From contig OZ252006.1 in assembly GCA_965247175.1 (NCBI GenBank), forward strand, positions 620,001-684,000: DNA of 64,000 bases, given 5' to 3'. Source of the DNA: JANQMX01 sp965247175 (GTDB lineage: Bacteria > Pseudomonadota > Alphaproteobacteria > Kiloniellales > DSM-21159). Below, one piece after another: positions 36,103 to 44,851 of the stretch; the first letter of the stretch is position 1; each line of letters opens with the position of its first letter. Made by a program: the position numbers and the translations under genes. The notes beneath the pieces are model-generated. The model worked only from the letters and a program-made list of their open reading frames with translations. It had not been told where the DNA came from and did not search any database.

Positions 36103-36486
36103 ATGAGACGAAGAGCAGCACTTGCGGCGATTGCCGTCATCGCCACGGCCATTCTTGCCCCAAGCGCTGTACCGGTCTTTGCTGGCGAAGCTGATGTCGT
36201 CGACGTGCTGGTGCGGGGCTCCAGAGCCGAGGGCTACCGCATCGACGTGACCGTCCGGCACGCCGACGAAGGTTGGGAGCACTATGCCGACCGTTGGGAA
36301 GTTCTGAGCCCCGACGGGACGGTGCTGGCCACCCGTGTGCTGCATCATCCCCACGTCGAGGAGCAGCCCTTCACCCGCTCACTGAGCGGCGTGCGCATCC
36401 CGGAAGGCATCGATGAGATTGTCGTGCGGGCCCACGACAGCCGGGACGGCTATGGCGGCCGCAGCCTTCAGGTAAAACTGCCCTGA
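36103..36486 (+). CDS. Secreted protein of unknown function
   Basis: A 127-residue protein with a signal peptide (about 1-28, ending VFAGEA). The mature part has RIDVTVRHADEGWEHYADRWEVLSPDG and IPEGIDEIVVRAHDSRDGYGGRSLQVKLP, which look like a single beta-sandwich. I recognise no named family. It lies 82 bases after motA. The following spacer has its own CtrA-type box, so transcription may stop here. Confidence 0.75.
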   Translation: MRRRAALAAIAVIATAILAPSAVPVFAGEADVVDVLVRGSRAEGYRIDVTVRHADEGWEHYADRWEVLSPDGTVLATRVLHHPHVEEQPFTRSLSGVRIPEGIDEIVVRAHDSRDGYGGRSLQVKLP

Positions 36487-36515
36487 GTAGCGGCAAGCCG
36501 ATTGCCGACCGGCGG

Positions 36516-36546
36516 TTAACACAGCCTTAAGCGGCCTTACCTAGGC
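36516..36546 (+). promoter_or_regulatory. CtrA box and promoter upstream of a small acidic gene
   Basis: TTAA-CACAGCC-TTAA (36516-36530) is a perfect TTAA-N7-TTAA, followed after 9 bases by CCTAGGC. The arrangement matches the motA promoter at 35051. The TTG start of the next gene is 47 bases after this site's last base's -10 region boundary, about 31 bases downstream of CCTAGGC. Confidence 0.6.
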
Positions 36547-36577
36547 TTCCGACCTGCGCAATGGCGGAGCCAGACTC

Positions 36578-36796
36578 TTGGACGATATCAAGTTCAACAA
36601 TGCCGACGTGGCCCCCGCAGGACCTGTCGAGGTGGACGCCGAGCTTTCGCTTGCGGCGCTTGGCATGCTGCTCATGGCCAAGGATGCCGAGAGCCTTCCA
36701 GACGCACCCAGCACCGCTGTCTCGGTTGCACTGGAAGAAGAGTCGGTCTTGGAGTTGCCCAACGATCTCGGCGACGACGGGCTGCTGCTCGGCTAG
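36578..36796 (+). CDS. Small acidic protein under a CtrA-type promoter
   Basis: A 72-residue strongly acidic protein starting MDDIKFNNADVAPAGPVEVD, then ELSLAALGMLLMAKDAE and ending DDGLLLG. It has no signal peptide; the LSLAALGMLLMA stretch could be an amphipathic or short membrane helix. It starts with TTG and has no clear ribosome site. The CtrA-like promoter just upstream supports it being a gene. Function unknown. Confidence 0.5.
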   Translation: MDDIKFNNADVAPAGPVEVDAELSLAALGMLLMAKDAESLPDAPSTAVSVALEEESVLELPNDLGDDGLLLG

Positions 36797-36815
36797 TCGA
36801 TCAGTTGTCCGGGGT

Positions 36816-37250
36816 TCACGCCGGGACGATCTCGACGAGCTCAACGTCGAACACCAGGTCCTTGCCGGCCAGCGGATGGTTCGCATCCAAAGTCACGGTG
36901 TCATCGGAGACCTTGCTGACCGTCAGCACCATGGTGCGGCCGTCGTTCGACGTGGCCTGGAGCTGGCTCCCCAAGGTGAGATCGAGATGGTCGGGCAGCT
37001 CCGAGCGTGCCACTTCGTGCACGTTGGCCTCTTGATAGGGGCCATAGGCGTCCTCGGCAGGGATCGTGGCGGTCAGCGAATCGCCAACGGCCATGCCGAG
37101 AATCTGCTGTTCCAGCCCGGGAATGACCTGGCCCTGGCCGAGCTGGAACTCCAAGGGCTCGCGACCTTCAGAGCTGTCGAATTGAGCTCCGTCGGTGAAC
37201 TTTCCCGTGTAGTGAATACGAACCGTATCGCCGGTCTTGGCAGTGCTCAT
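36816..37250 (-). CDS. FKBP-type peptidyl-prolyl isomerase (SlyD-like)
   Basis: A 144-residue folding catalyst. It has VRIHYTGKFTDGAQFDSSEGREPLEFQLG, VIPGLEQQILGMAVGD, AYGPY and then HPLAGKDLVFDVELVEI, matching the SlyD/FkpA insert-in-flap family. There is no His-rich metal tail and no signal peptide, so it is cytoplasmic. ATG 37250 is preferred (AAGAGGCGACG ahead). It stands alone on the minus strand. Confidence 0.92.
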   Translation of the reverse strand: MSTAKTGDTVRIHYTGKFTDGAQFDSSEGREPLEFQLGQGQVIPGLEQQILGMAVGDSLTATIPAEDAYGPYQEANVHEVARSELPDHLDLTLGSQLQATSNDGRTMVLTVSKVSDDTVTLDANHPLAGKDLVFDVELVEIVPA

Positions 37251-37393
37251 GACGTCGCCTCTTGGGTTGCCTCTCGAAACGGCAAAACTGGCGACCGACC
37301 TCGGCAAGCCGACAGAATCGCAACCAGCTTTTGCTGGAGAAGTGTCAAATCTACCACAGGCCCCGAGTCCATGTCATCCGCTGCCAGGCCGTG

Positions 37394-37981
37394 TCAGGCG
37401 TCACGGATCAGCGGCAGGAGGTCACGAAACTCCGGGGTCGCGGCGCGTTCCAACCACTCGAACAGCACCATCTCTGTGGTCACGCGTGCGGCGCCGGCGG
37501 ACTGCAGGCGTTCAAGCCCGGCCGACTTGTCGGCTGCCCGGCGGGAACCGCAGGCGTCTTCAATCATGGCCAAACGCCAGCCGTGCGACAGAATCTGCAT
37601 TGCGGTCTGCAGCACGCAGACGTGGGTTTCGGTGCCGAGAATGATGAACTCGTCTCGGCCGCCTTGCACCAGTTCCTGGCAGGCCTCTTCCACCGTCGGC
37701 TCGGCGAGGGCGCCAAAGGTCGTTTTCTCGAGAAGGCGTGCCGGCTTCAATGCGTCGTGCAAGTCGGCGACGGTATGGCCGAGTCCGGCCGGATACTGCT
37801 CGGTTACCAGTATCGGCACATTGAGGCGTTCGGCCGCCTGCATCAGGCGCTTGGCATTGGCCAAGACGGTCTCGACGCCCTCGATGGCGGGTGCCAGCCG
37901 CTCCTGGAGATCGATTACCACGAGGACGGAGCGATCGCGCGCGAGCAAATGGGGCCGGTTCGTGAGAGATAAGCTCTGCAT
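37394..37981 (-). CDS. Isochorismatase family hydrolase
   Basis: A 195-residue cysteine hydrolase: VLVVIDLQERL (the catalytic Asp), KTTFGA (the Lys), and ILGTETHVCVLQTAMQIL (the Cys). These match the hydrolase branch related to nicotinamidase and YcaC. Substrate is open. ATG 37981 gives the expected N-terminus; ribosome site is weak. Confidence 0.88.
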   Translation of the reverse strand: MQSLSLTNRPHLLARDRSVLVVIDLQERLAPAIEGVETVLANAKRLMQAAERLNVPILVTEQYPAGLGHTVADLHDALKPARLLEKTTFGALAEPTVEEACQELVQGGRDEFIILGTETHVCVLQTAMQILSHGWRLAMIEDACGSRRAADKSAGLERLQSAGAARVTTEMVLFEWLERAATPEFRDLLPLIRDA

Positions 37982-38076
37982 GTCTGTGAACTTGCATCTG
38001 TCCGGCGACGGCGCAAGCCTCAACGATGTCGTGGGACTCAACTGATGTTTCGTCTTTGCCGGCGTGAAGCGATGAT

Positions 38077-39147
38077 GTGATGGCGCTGCAGAAAGCTCCG
38101 CTGCGCATCTTGGCACGCTGCCACCAGCTGCGGCCAAGCGGTGCACCGATCATGCTGTTCAGCCTGTTGGAAAGGCTGGCCGAGAGACATCGCGTGACGA
38201 TGTTGACTCCCGACACGCCCGATCCCGCCTTTGTGGAACGCTATCGGGACATCGGCGTCACGCTGGCAGACGGGGCGAGGCTTAGGGCGTACGACGTCTT
38301 CCTGGTCAACACCTTGCTTGGCGCACCGTGGATTCTCCGAGCAAAAGACAGGCTGCCAACGGTCTGGTGGATTCACGAAGCAGCCTTTGGGCTGCGGTTT
38401 ATAGAGGCAGGTGTTGCGGACGAAGTCTCATTTGAGGCTGCGACGCGGGTGATCTTTCCGTCCGACTGGCAAGCACGGGAGCTGTTTCGTCCTTGGCTGT
38501 CAAAGGCATCCTGGTCGGTCGTGCCGACGGCTATCCCACCCGTGCCGCGCCTTGAGCGGCGGCGGAGGCACAACGGCCGATTTCGCTTGCTGCATATCGG
38601 GCTTGTCGAACCGCGCAAAGGCCAAGACCTGACGATCAAGGCGCTGCAGCATCTCAACGACCCCAACGTGGAGCTTTGCTTCGTCGGCCCTGACCACGGC
38701 AGATGGGCGGGTCAGGTTAAGCGCTCGATTGCGCGCTTTCCCCAGACCGATAGCCAGATCACCTGGTGCGGTCAGCTTCCGCCGGAGCAGGTGCAGCAGG
38801 AGATTGCCGATGCGGACGTCTTGGTCTTTCCCTCGCGGGACGATCTCTTTGCGCTCGTTGTGTTGGAAGCCATGAGTCATGGCGTTCCGGTCATCTGCTC
38901 GCGGTACGGAGCCTTGGCTGAGGGCCTGGTCCACGGCGAAGAAGCTCTGCTTGTACCGCCTGACGATCCGGTGGAACTGGCGCAGGCCATCCGGCAGTTG
39001 CGGACTGAAGCTGGGCTATCAGAGCGGCTGGTCGAGAACGCCCGGGCCCGTGTGCTGACCAAGCGAAACTACGACCACTTCGTCACAGCCATGGAAGCTG
39101 CGCTGTACGCCGCCGTCGGTGATTTCCAGAGAGGGGGCGCCGCCTGA
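38077..39147 (+). CDS. Glycosyltransferase family 4
   Basis: A 356-residue retaining glycosyltransferase. The N-terminal half has LRPSGAPIMLFSLLERLAERH (acceptor domain). The C-terminal donor domain has RLLHIGLVEPRKGQDLTIKAL, then VLVFPSRDDLFALVVLEAMSHGVPVICSRYGALAEGL with the EX7E-type acidic pair. It starts GTG 38077 or ATG 38080. No sugar cluster surrounds it; the nearest envelope-polymer gene is the Wzz-type gene. Confidence 0.92.
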   Translation: MMALQKAPLRILARCHQLRPSGAPIMLFSLLERLAERHRVTMLTPDTPDPAFVERYRDIGVTLADGARLRAYDVFLVNTLLGAPWILRAKDRLPTVWWIHEAAFGLRFIEAGVADEVSFEAATRVIFPSDWQARELFRPWLSKASWSVVPTAIPPVPRLERRRRHNGRFRLLHIGLVEPRKGQDLTIKALQHLNDPNVELCFVGPDHGRWAGQVKRSIARFPQTDSQITWCGQLPPEQVQQEIADADVLVFPSRDDLFALVVLEAMSHGVPVICSRYGALAEGLVHGEEALLVPPDDPVELAQAIRQLRTEAGLSERLVENARARVLTKRNYDHFVTAMEAALYAAVGDFQRGGAA

Positions 39148-39277
39148 TACCTGTCATGCGGTCCGTCGCTCTGGTGAGCCGCATTCGGCCTGTCTAGATT
39201 GCCTTGAAGTTCGCAGTCGGCGTGCCGGTTTGGCATCGACCGGCAAGTCTGTCCGGCGGCGAGGGCGGAGGCCCGCT

Positions 39278-40510
39278 TTGACCATCGATTTGACGCAAGC
39301 TCAGGCACGTCCGCGCTGGGGCGCGGTGGCCCTGCTGGCGATGGGTCAGACAATCGCCTGGGCCGGTCTCTACTATGTCTTTGCCGCGATGCTCCTGACC
39401 TGGGAGCAGTCGCTGGGCTGGGCCAAGACCGAGCTCACGATTGGCTTGACGGCTGCCGTGCTAGTCGCGGCCGCTTGCGCGCCGCTCATCGGTCGCCTGA
39501 TCGATGCGGACAAGGGGCGCTGGGTGTTGGGTCTCGGTACCTTAGGAGGTGCCGCCGCCCTGGCCTTGTTGTCGACGGCCGATAGCAGCCTGGCCTTCGT
39601 TGCGATCTGGATGCTCATCGGCTTGGCTCAAGCGGCCAGCCTCTATGAGGCCTGCTTCGCTTTCGTCACCCGCGTGACCGGCGACATGGCCCGGGCGGCG
39701 ATCACACGCATCACTCTTGTGGCCGGCTTGGCCTCGGCGATCGCCTTCCCAGCTGGGGCGGTTCTCGCGGATGCCCTGGGGTGGCGCGGCGCGGTCCTGG
39801 TTTTCGCTGCCGTCGTCGCCGTCGTGGGGGCACCCCTGCAGTTCTTCGGCGCCACGCTCATGCAGAGATATGCCGCGACGCCACCACCGAAGTTGCGGCG
39901 AACCGAGGAACGCGCCGCAGTCAGAGCGGCACGCATGCGGCCCGAGTTCTGGCTGATCGCCATCGCCTTTCCCATGATGGCGCTCAACCACGGCATCATG
40001 CTGAACCACTTCATCCCGCTTCAGGTGGAGCGTGGAATCACCGAGGCGATGGCGGTTACCGCGGCTTCTGTCATCGGGCCTATGCAGGTGATCGGACGGC
40101 TGGCCATGGCCCGGCTGGAACACCGCCTCGGCGCGCTCAGCATCAGCATGCTCGCCTTCGGTGGCGTAAGCTGTGCAGCACTCCTGTTGCTGGCTGCGGG
40201 CGCGGCGCCGCTCCTGGTCTTCGCCTTCGCGGCCATGCAGGGGGCAGCCTACGGCTTGACCAGCATCTTGAAGCCGGTTGTTACGGCGGAGTCCCTGGGG
40301 CGAGCCGCCTTTGGCGCCATCGCCGGCTGGCTCGCCTTGCCTTATCTCGCCGGCTACGCCTTGGCGCCGCACCTGGGGGCCATCCTGCGTGAAACCGGCA
40401 ACTACGATCTCGTCATCGTCGCCGCGGCGGGCATGGGCGTCATCGGCCTGCTCTGTATCCTGGCGCTGTGGTGGCTGCGGCGCGGACGCTCAGGCAGCGC
40501 GAGCGGCTAG
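39278..40510 (+). CDS. MFS transporter
   Basis: A carrier of 410 residues with about 12 hydrophobic segments and a central charged loop around residue 200 (RRTEERAAVRAARMR). It has PLIGRLIDADKGRW (loop 2-3 motif) and resembles the oxalate/formate-antiporter-like branch. Start TTG 39278 has AGGGCGGAGG ahead; the upstream part of the frame is Arg-rich and not typical. Its last 21 bases overlap the stop of the convergent dehydrogenase gene. Confidence 0.83.
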   Translation: MTIDLTQAQARPRWGAVALLAMGQTIAWAGLYYVFAAMLLTWEQSLGWAKTELTIGLTAAVLVAAACAPLIGRLIDADKGRWVLGLGTLGGAAALALLSTADSSLAFVAIWMLIGLAQAASLYEACFAFVTRVTGDMARAAITRITLVAGLASAIAFPAGAVLADALGWRGAVLVFAAVVAVVGAPLQFFGATLMQRYAATPPPKLRRTEERAAVRAARMRPEFWLIAIAFPMMALNHGIMLNHFIPLQVERGITEAMAVTAASVIGPMQVIGRLAMARLEHRLGALSISMLAFGGVSCAALLLLAAGAAPLLVFAFAAMQGAAYGLTSILKPVVTAESLGRAAFGAIAGWLALPYLAGYALAPHLGAILRETGNYDLVIVAAAGMGVIGLLCILALWWLRRGRSGSASG

Positions 40511-42913
40511 GCCGCGCATCCGATGGCCTTCCGGGTCGAAGGCGGCGCGGAGCATCACGCGTCCCGGCCAGCGTTGGCCGGCGATGTCGAGCGCGACGTT
40601 TGCGCCCTCCGCACGCGCTTCGGCGTGATGCAGATTGGCGATCGCAAGTGGCCGTCCGATGCGGTGGCCAAAGGCCGCCGAGGTGGTCATGCCGACCAAT
40701 TCTCCATCGAACACCACCGGTTCTCCGCCATGAGGGACCGCTTCCACGTCGTCGAGCAAGACGGTGACGACCCGGCAGGCTTCGCCGGCGTCGCGCTGTT
40801 GTTTAAGAGCCTCTCGGCCAATGAAGTCGCTGTCCCAATCCACGGCAAAGCCCAAGCCGGCCTGCAGCGGCGAGATATCCGTGTCGAGATCGTGGCCGTA
40901 GGCGAGAAAGCGCTTTTCGATGCGCATGGCGGTCTGGGCGAAGAGGCCGGCCGGTCGCGCGCCAAATGACGCTAGGGCGTCGTAGACCTGTTCGGCGTCG
41001 CCGGCCTTGCAGGTGATTTCCCAGCCGGCCTCGCCGACATAGGACAGGCGGACGGCGGTAATGGGCATGCCCGCCAGTTCGGCCGAGCCGGCACGGAAGT
41101 AGGGGAGGGTCATCAACTCGGCGGCGCCGACCTGCTCGGCAATGCGTCCGGCTTGCGGTCCCATCAGACCGAGAACCGCATAGTCCTCGCTGCTGTCTCG
41201 GAGACTAACCTGCTCGCCGTCGAGATGGCGCCGCAGCCAGGCCATGTCTCGGCGCACCGCGGTGGTGCCGACATAGAGTCGGTAGTGGTCCTCGGCCAGC
41301 CGCAAGGCGGTGAGGTCGCTCTCCATGCCGCCTTGGTCGTTGAGCAGGGCCGTGTAGATCGCGCGACCAGGCGAACGCGCCATGCGGTTGGCGCAGAGCC
41401 GCTCCAGGAAACGCTCTGCGTCGCGGCCTTCCACCTCGATCTTGCCGAAGCTCGAGAGATCGAACAGGGCTGCGCCCCCGTGGGCCACCTCAACCTCTTG
41501 CGCCACCATGTCGAACCAGTCCGGCCGGCCGAAGGTCATGCGGGGCTCGTCCTGCGTGCCGAAGTACAACGGCCGCTCCCAGCCATAGACCTCACCGAAA
41601 TGGGCACGTGCATCCTGCCAGCGGGCATGCAGCGGCAGGTGCCGCAGATTGCGGCTGCTGACCCACTGCCGGCCGGGATAGGTGATCTCGAAGTGCTTGC
41701 CGAGCACTTCCGGCACGCGTTCCGAGAGGGCGGCCGCATGGTTGAAACAGTCGGGAAAGCGCTTGGGGTCGGCCTCATGCAGGTCGAAGGGCGGCCGTCC
41801 ATGGGCAATGGTCTTGGCCAGCGCCATGCCCGCGCCGCCACCGGTGGCAACACCGACCGAGTTCATGCCGCAGCCCAGAAACATCCCCTGGGTCTCCGCC
41901 GTCTCGCCGAGCAGGAACGAGCCGTCGGGCGTGAAGCTCTCGGGTCCGTTGAGCAGCGTCTTGACCTCCGCCGTCTCCAGCACCGGCAGGCGGTGGAGGG
42001 CATTGAGCATCATGGGCTCGAAGTGGTCCCAGTCTTCCGGGAGGAGCTGGAAGGCGAAGTCCTCGCCCAGCCGTTCTGGGTCGATCGCTTTGCCCAAGGG
42101 CTCGAAGCAGCCGACCAGGAGGCCGCCTGAGTCATCGCGGATGTAGAGATGGCTGTCATGGTCGGAGAGGGTCGGCAGGTTGCCGCTGATGCCCTTGATC
42201 GGCTTGGTCAGAAGATAGAAGTGCTCGCAGGGCCAGACCGGAACCGCGGCGCCCGCCATGGCCGCGGCCTTGCGGCTCCAGAGGCCCGTGCACAAAGCGA
42301 CCGCATCGCAGCGAATTGTGCCCTGCGGTGTCTCGACGCCGGCGATCTTGCCGTCGCGGGTCGCGATTCCGATCACAGGCGTGTCCTCGAAAACGCGCGC
42401 ACCGTTTGCCTTCGCGCCTTTCACCAGCGCAGCGCAGAGATCGGAGGGGCTGACCCGGCTGTCGTCCGGCGACCAGACAGCGCCGAGCACGTCGTCCGCA
42501 TTCATTGCCGGCCATCGTTCCTTGGCTTCGCTAGGCGAGATTGAAGACGCCCGCAAACCGAAGAGCTTCGCCAGCGCTTCCTGTCGCTGGATGTGGATGA
42601 GCCGGTCTTCGCTGGTGGCGATGGAAAGCGAGCCCTTGTTGATCCAGCCGGTCGCCTGGCCAGTCTCTTCCTCCAGCTGTGCATAGAGCGACACCGAATA
42701 GCGAATGAGCCCGGTGAGATTGCGGCTCGAGCGCAGCGCACGCACCTGCGCCGCCGAGTGCCAAGTCGTGCCGGAGGTCAGCTTGTTGCGCTCCAGCAGG
42801 ACCGCGTCGCCCACTCCCTCCTTCGCGAGGTGATAGAGCGTCGAGCAGCCCATGACGCCGCCGCCGATGACGACGACCGAAGCGTGGGAGGGCAGGGCGT
42901 TGTGCGGGCTCAT
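40490..42913 (-). CDS. Dimethylglycine/sarcosine dehydrogenase-type flavoprotein
   Basis: An 807-residue two-part enzyme. Residues 10-400 form a DAO-type FAD domain: VVVIGGGVMGCSTLYHLA and LTSGTTWHSAAQ, where His 52 is the residue that in rat dimethylglycine dehydrogenase binds FAD covalently, and GPESFTPDGSFLLGE. A linker and a GcvT-like folate-binding part follow (about 450-800, with VRLSYVGEAGWEI and MRIEKRFLAYGHDLD). Such enzymes demethylate N-methylated amines and pass formaldehyde to tetrahydrofolate. It is divergent from the RpiR regulator at 43014. Confidence 0.88.
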   Translation of the reverse strand: MSPHNALPSHASVVVIGGGVMGCSTLYHLAKEGVGDAVLLERNKLTSGTTWHSAAQVRALRSSRNLTGLIRYSVSLYAQLEEETGQATGWINKGSLSIATSEDRLIHIQRQEALAKLFGLRASSISPSEAKERWPAMNADDVLGAVWSPDDSRVSPSDLCAALVKGAKANGARVFEDTPVIGIATRDGKIAGVETPQGTIRCDAVALCTGLWSRKAAAMAGAAVPVWPCEHFYLLTKPIKGISGNLPTLSDHDSHLYIRDDSGGLLVGCFEPLGKAIDPERLGEDFAFQLLPEDWDHFEPMMLNALHRLPVLETAEVKTLLNGPESFTPDGSFLLGETAETQGMFLGCGMNSVGVATGGGAGMALAKTIAHGRPPFDLHEADPKRFPDCFNHAAALSERVPEVLGKHFEITYPGRQWVSSRNLRHLPLHARWQDARAHFGEVYGWERPLYFGTQDEPRMTFGRPDWFDMVAQEVEVAHGGAALFDLSSFGKIEVEGRDAERFLERLCANRMARSPGRAIYTALLNDQGGMESDLTALRLAEDHYRLYVGTTAVRRDMAWLRRHLDGEQVSLRDSSEDYAVLGLMGPQAGRIAEQVGAAELMTLPYFRAGSAELAGMPITAVRLSYVGEAGWEITCKAGDAEQVYDALASFGARPAGLFAQTAMRIEKRFLAYGHDLDTDISPLQAGLGFAVDWDSDFIGREALKQQRDAGEACRVVTVLLDDVEAVPHGGEPVVFDGELVGMTTSAAFGHRIGRPLAIANLHHAEARAEGANVALDIAGQRWPGRVMLRAAFDPEGHRMRGLAARAA

Positions 42914-42942
42914 AGGGCGTTTTTCCGTTGCTCGCCAATGTT

Positions 42943-42950
42943 ACATATGT
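42943..42950. promoter_or_regulatory. Palindrome ACATATGT between the dehydrogenase and the RpiR gene
   Basis: An 8-base palindrome lies in a short AT-rich divergent spacer (82-100 bases), 30 bases from the dehydrogenase start. Position suits an operator for the adjacent RpiR-type regulator, but the motif is short. Confidence 0.35.
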
Positions 42951-43013
42951 TTTACTTTGGCAGCATCGCAAAACAAATAAGACAAATGCGGTCGCTTGAA
43001 CAGGGAGAAACTG

Positions 43014-43892
43014 GTGGCCGAGGCCTCGATCCGAGATCAGGTCGTGGAGCGCTTTCCGGCGCTCAGTCCGCAGTTGAAGCGGGCGGCCCAGTTCGTACTC
43101 GACTATCCCGACGAGATTGCCACGCGCTCGCTGCGCCAAGTCGCACGCGAGGCGGAGCTGCCGCCGCCGACCTTCTCACGCCTTGCGCGGGCCATTGGCT
43201 ATGAGAGCTACGATGCCATGCGCGAGCTTTGTCGTGGCGAGATTCGCAGACGCAAGTCGCGCTTTGCCGACAAGGCCCTGGCCTTGCTTGAGCCGGATGG
43301 GGGCAGGCCGTCCGCGCAGCAGAACCCCTTTGTGGTGCGGCAGGCGGCAGCAGCGATATCGAATGTCCAGGCGCTGCTGGAGACGATCGACATCAAGGCG
43401 CTCGAGCTGGCGGCGCGCAAGCTGGCGCGCGCCCGCAAGGTAGTCGTGATCGGTAGTCTCAGCGCCTATGCCTTCGTGGACTATGTCTCCTACATCGCGG
43501 CCTTGGCGCTGCCCAACTGGCGGGTCGCGGGGCGGAGCGGCTCCAGCCTGGCCTCGGCTGTGGTCGAGCTCGGCAAGCGAGACGCGGTGCTGGTGATGAC
43601 CCACGAGCCTTATTCGGCGCGCTCGGTCCGGGCGGCCCGCTTTGCGCGCGATCAGGAGGCGCACGTGGTCGGCATTACCGACGGCGCCCAGTCCCCGGTG
43701 GCGGCGATTGCCAACAACCTGTTTTTGGTTTCCACTGACAGCCCGCAGTTTTTTCCCTCGCACGTGGCTGCGCTGGTGCTGCTCGAATCGCTGATGGGCA
43801 TGGTGGTGCGCGAAAAAGGCGCCGCCGCCCAGCAGCGCATAGCAGCGGTGGAACAAGAGAACTACGTGCTGGGGGAATACTGGCAGGACTAG
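43014..43892 (+). CDS. MurR/RpiR family transcriptional regulator
   Basis: A 292-residue regulator with an N-terminal HTH (about 5-80: SPQLKRAAQFVLDYPDEIATRSLRQ, then PPPTFSRLARAIGYESYDAMREL) and a C-terminal SIS sugar/phosphate-sensing domain (about 120-260, VVIGSLSAYAFVDYV and VLVMTHEPYSARSVRAARFA). GTG 43014 has AGGGAGAAA ahead; a TTG at 42996 would add 6 residues. It is divergent from the dehydrogenase and just before the ABC genes, so it may regulate both. Confidence 0.92.
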   Translation: MAEASIRDQVVERFPALSPQLKRAAQFVLDYPDEIATRSLRQVAREAELPPPTFSRLARAIGYESYDAMRELCRGEIRRRKSRFADKALALLEPDGGRPSAQQNPFVVRQAAAAISNVQALLETIDIKALELAARKLARARKVVVIGSLSAYAFVDYVSYIAALALPNWRVAGRSGSSLASAVVELGKRDAVLVMTHEPYSARSVRAARFARDQEAHVVGITDGAQSPVAAIANNLFLVSTDSPQFFPSHVAALVLLESLMGMVVREKGAAAQQRIAAVEQENYVLGEYWQD

Positions 43893-43919
43893 CTGCCGAA
43901 CACAGAAGGGAGAGCACGA

Positions 43920-44765
43920 ATGATGAAAAAGCTGCTCAAGACAGGTGTCGCGAGTGTTGCCTTCTTGGCGGCCACCTCGGTTGCTGCCTATGCCGCGCAG
44001 TGCACCAACGACACCTGGAACAAGGTGATGGAGCGCGGGAAGATCGTCGTCGGTGTCAAGGCCGACTACAAGCCATGGGGTTTCCGCAGCGAAAACGGAG
44101 ACATCGTCGGCATGGAAGTCGACATGGCCCAGGACGTGGCGGATGCGATGGGCGTCGATCTCGAGTTGGTCGCGGTGCAATCCTCCAACCGCATGCAGTT
44201 CCTGGAGCAGGGCAAGATCGATCTGATGATCGCCACGATGTCGGACCGCGAGGACCGGCGGGAGATCGTCGGTATCATTCAGCCGAACTACTACACCTCC
44301 GGCACCAACATCATGTCGCCGAAGGCGCTCGGTCTCACGGACTGGGAGCAGCTCAAGGACAAGCCGGTCTGCGGCAAGCAGGGCGCCTTCTACAACCAGA
44401 TCGTCGAAGAGCGTTACGGTGCCGAGATCATCGCCTTCGTCGGCAATGCCGAGGCCAAGCAAGCGCTGCGCGACAAGAAGTGCATCGCCTGGGTCTACGA
44501 CGACTCCTCGATCATGTCGGATCTCTCGTCCGGAAACTGGGACGACTTCGAGATGCCGCTGGCCTCCGAGGACGACAACCCTTGGGGTCTCGCGGTGCCG
44601 CGTGAGGAGCAAGACTGTGTCTTCGGCCGCTTCATGGCGGGCATGCAGTACGACTGGCACCAGTCCGGCCGCCTGATGGAGCTGGAAGAGAAGTGGGGCA
44701 TTCAGCCCACCGCCTTCCTCAAGGAGAAGCACAACCACTACTCCGATTGGATGGCGAACAAGTAA
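43920..44765 (+). CDS. Amino-acid-type ABC transporter, periplasmic substrate-binding protein
   Basis: A 281-residue protein with a signal peptide (about 1-26, ending AYA). The mature part has KIVVGVKADYKPWGFRSENGDIVGMEVDMAQDVADAMG, the PAAT family pattern, then MIATMSDREDRREIVG. The fold is SBP_bac_3. The position beside a dehydrogenase for N-methylated amines suggests a methylated amine or glycine derivative as ligand, but this is inference. An AGAAGGGAGAG ribosome site precedes it. A terminator follows. Confidence 0.92.
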   Translation: MMKKLLKTGVASVAFLAATSVAAYAAQCTNDTWNKVMERGKIVVGVKADYKPWGFRSENGDIVGMEVDMAQDVADAMGVDLELVAVQSSNRMQFLEQGKIDLMIATMSDREDRREIVGIIQPNYYTSGTNIMSPKALGLTDWEQLKDKPVCGKQGAFYNQIVEERYGAEIIAFVGNAEAKQALRDKKCIAWVYDDSSIMSDLSSGNWDDFEMPLASEDDNPWGLAVPREEQDCVFGRFMAGMQYDWHQSGRLMELEEKWGIQPTAFLKEKHNHYSDWMANK

Positions 44766-44780
44766 GCGGGTGAGGCCGCG

Positions 44781-44818
44781 AGGGCGCCCCCGCACCTGCG
44801 CGGGCGCCCTTTCTCTTT
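44781..44818 (+). terminator. Hairpin terminator after the substrate-binding gene
   Basis: AGGGCGCCC pairs with GGGCGCCCT (9 bp, plus an inner CGC/GCG) followed by TTCTCTTTT. As in other ABC operons it may be a partial stop, lowering expression of the permeases relative to the binding protein. Confidence 0.75.
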
Positions 44819-44851
44819 TCAGCGGTCGCGTCAGGGGGGCGTGAAGGAACG

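Noticed and set aside
36561..38045. 494-residue plus-strand open frame
   Set aside because: It runs across the small acidic gene, FKBP and isochorismatase genes in the wrong frame or strand, and its composition (Ser/Arg-rich) is that of a shadow.
43176..44795. 539-residue open frame on the minus strand
   Set aside because: Antisense to the RpiR and substrate-binding genes, both of which have clear family motifs. Long shadow frames are expected in GC-rich DNA.
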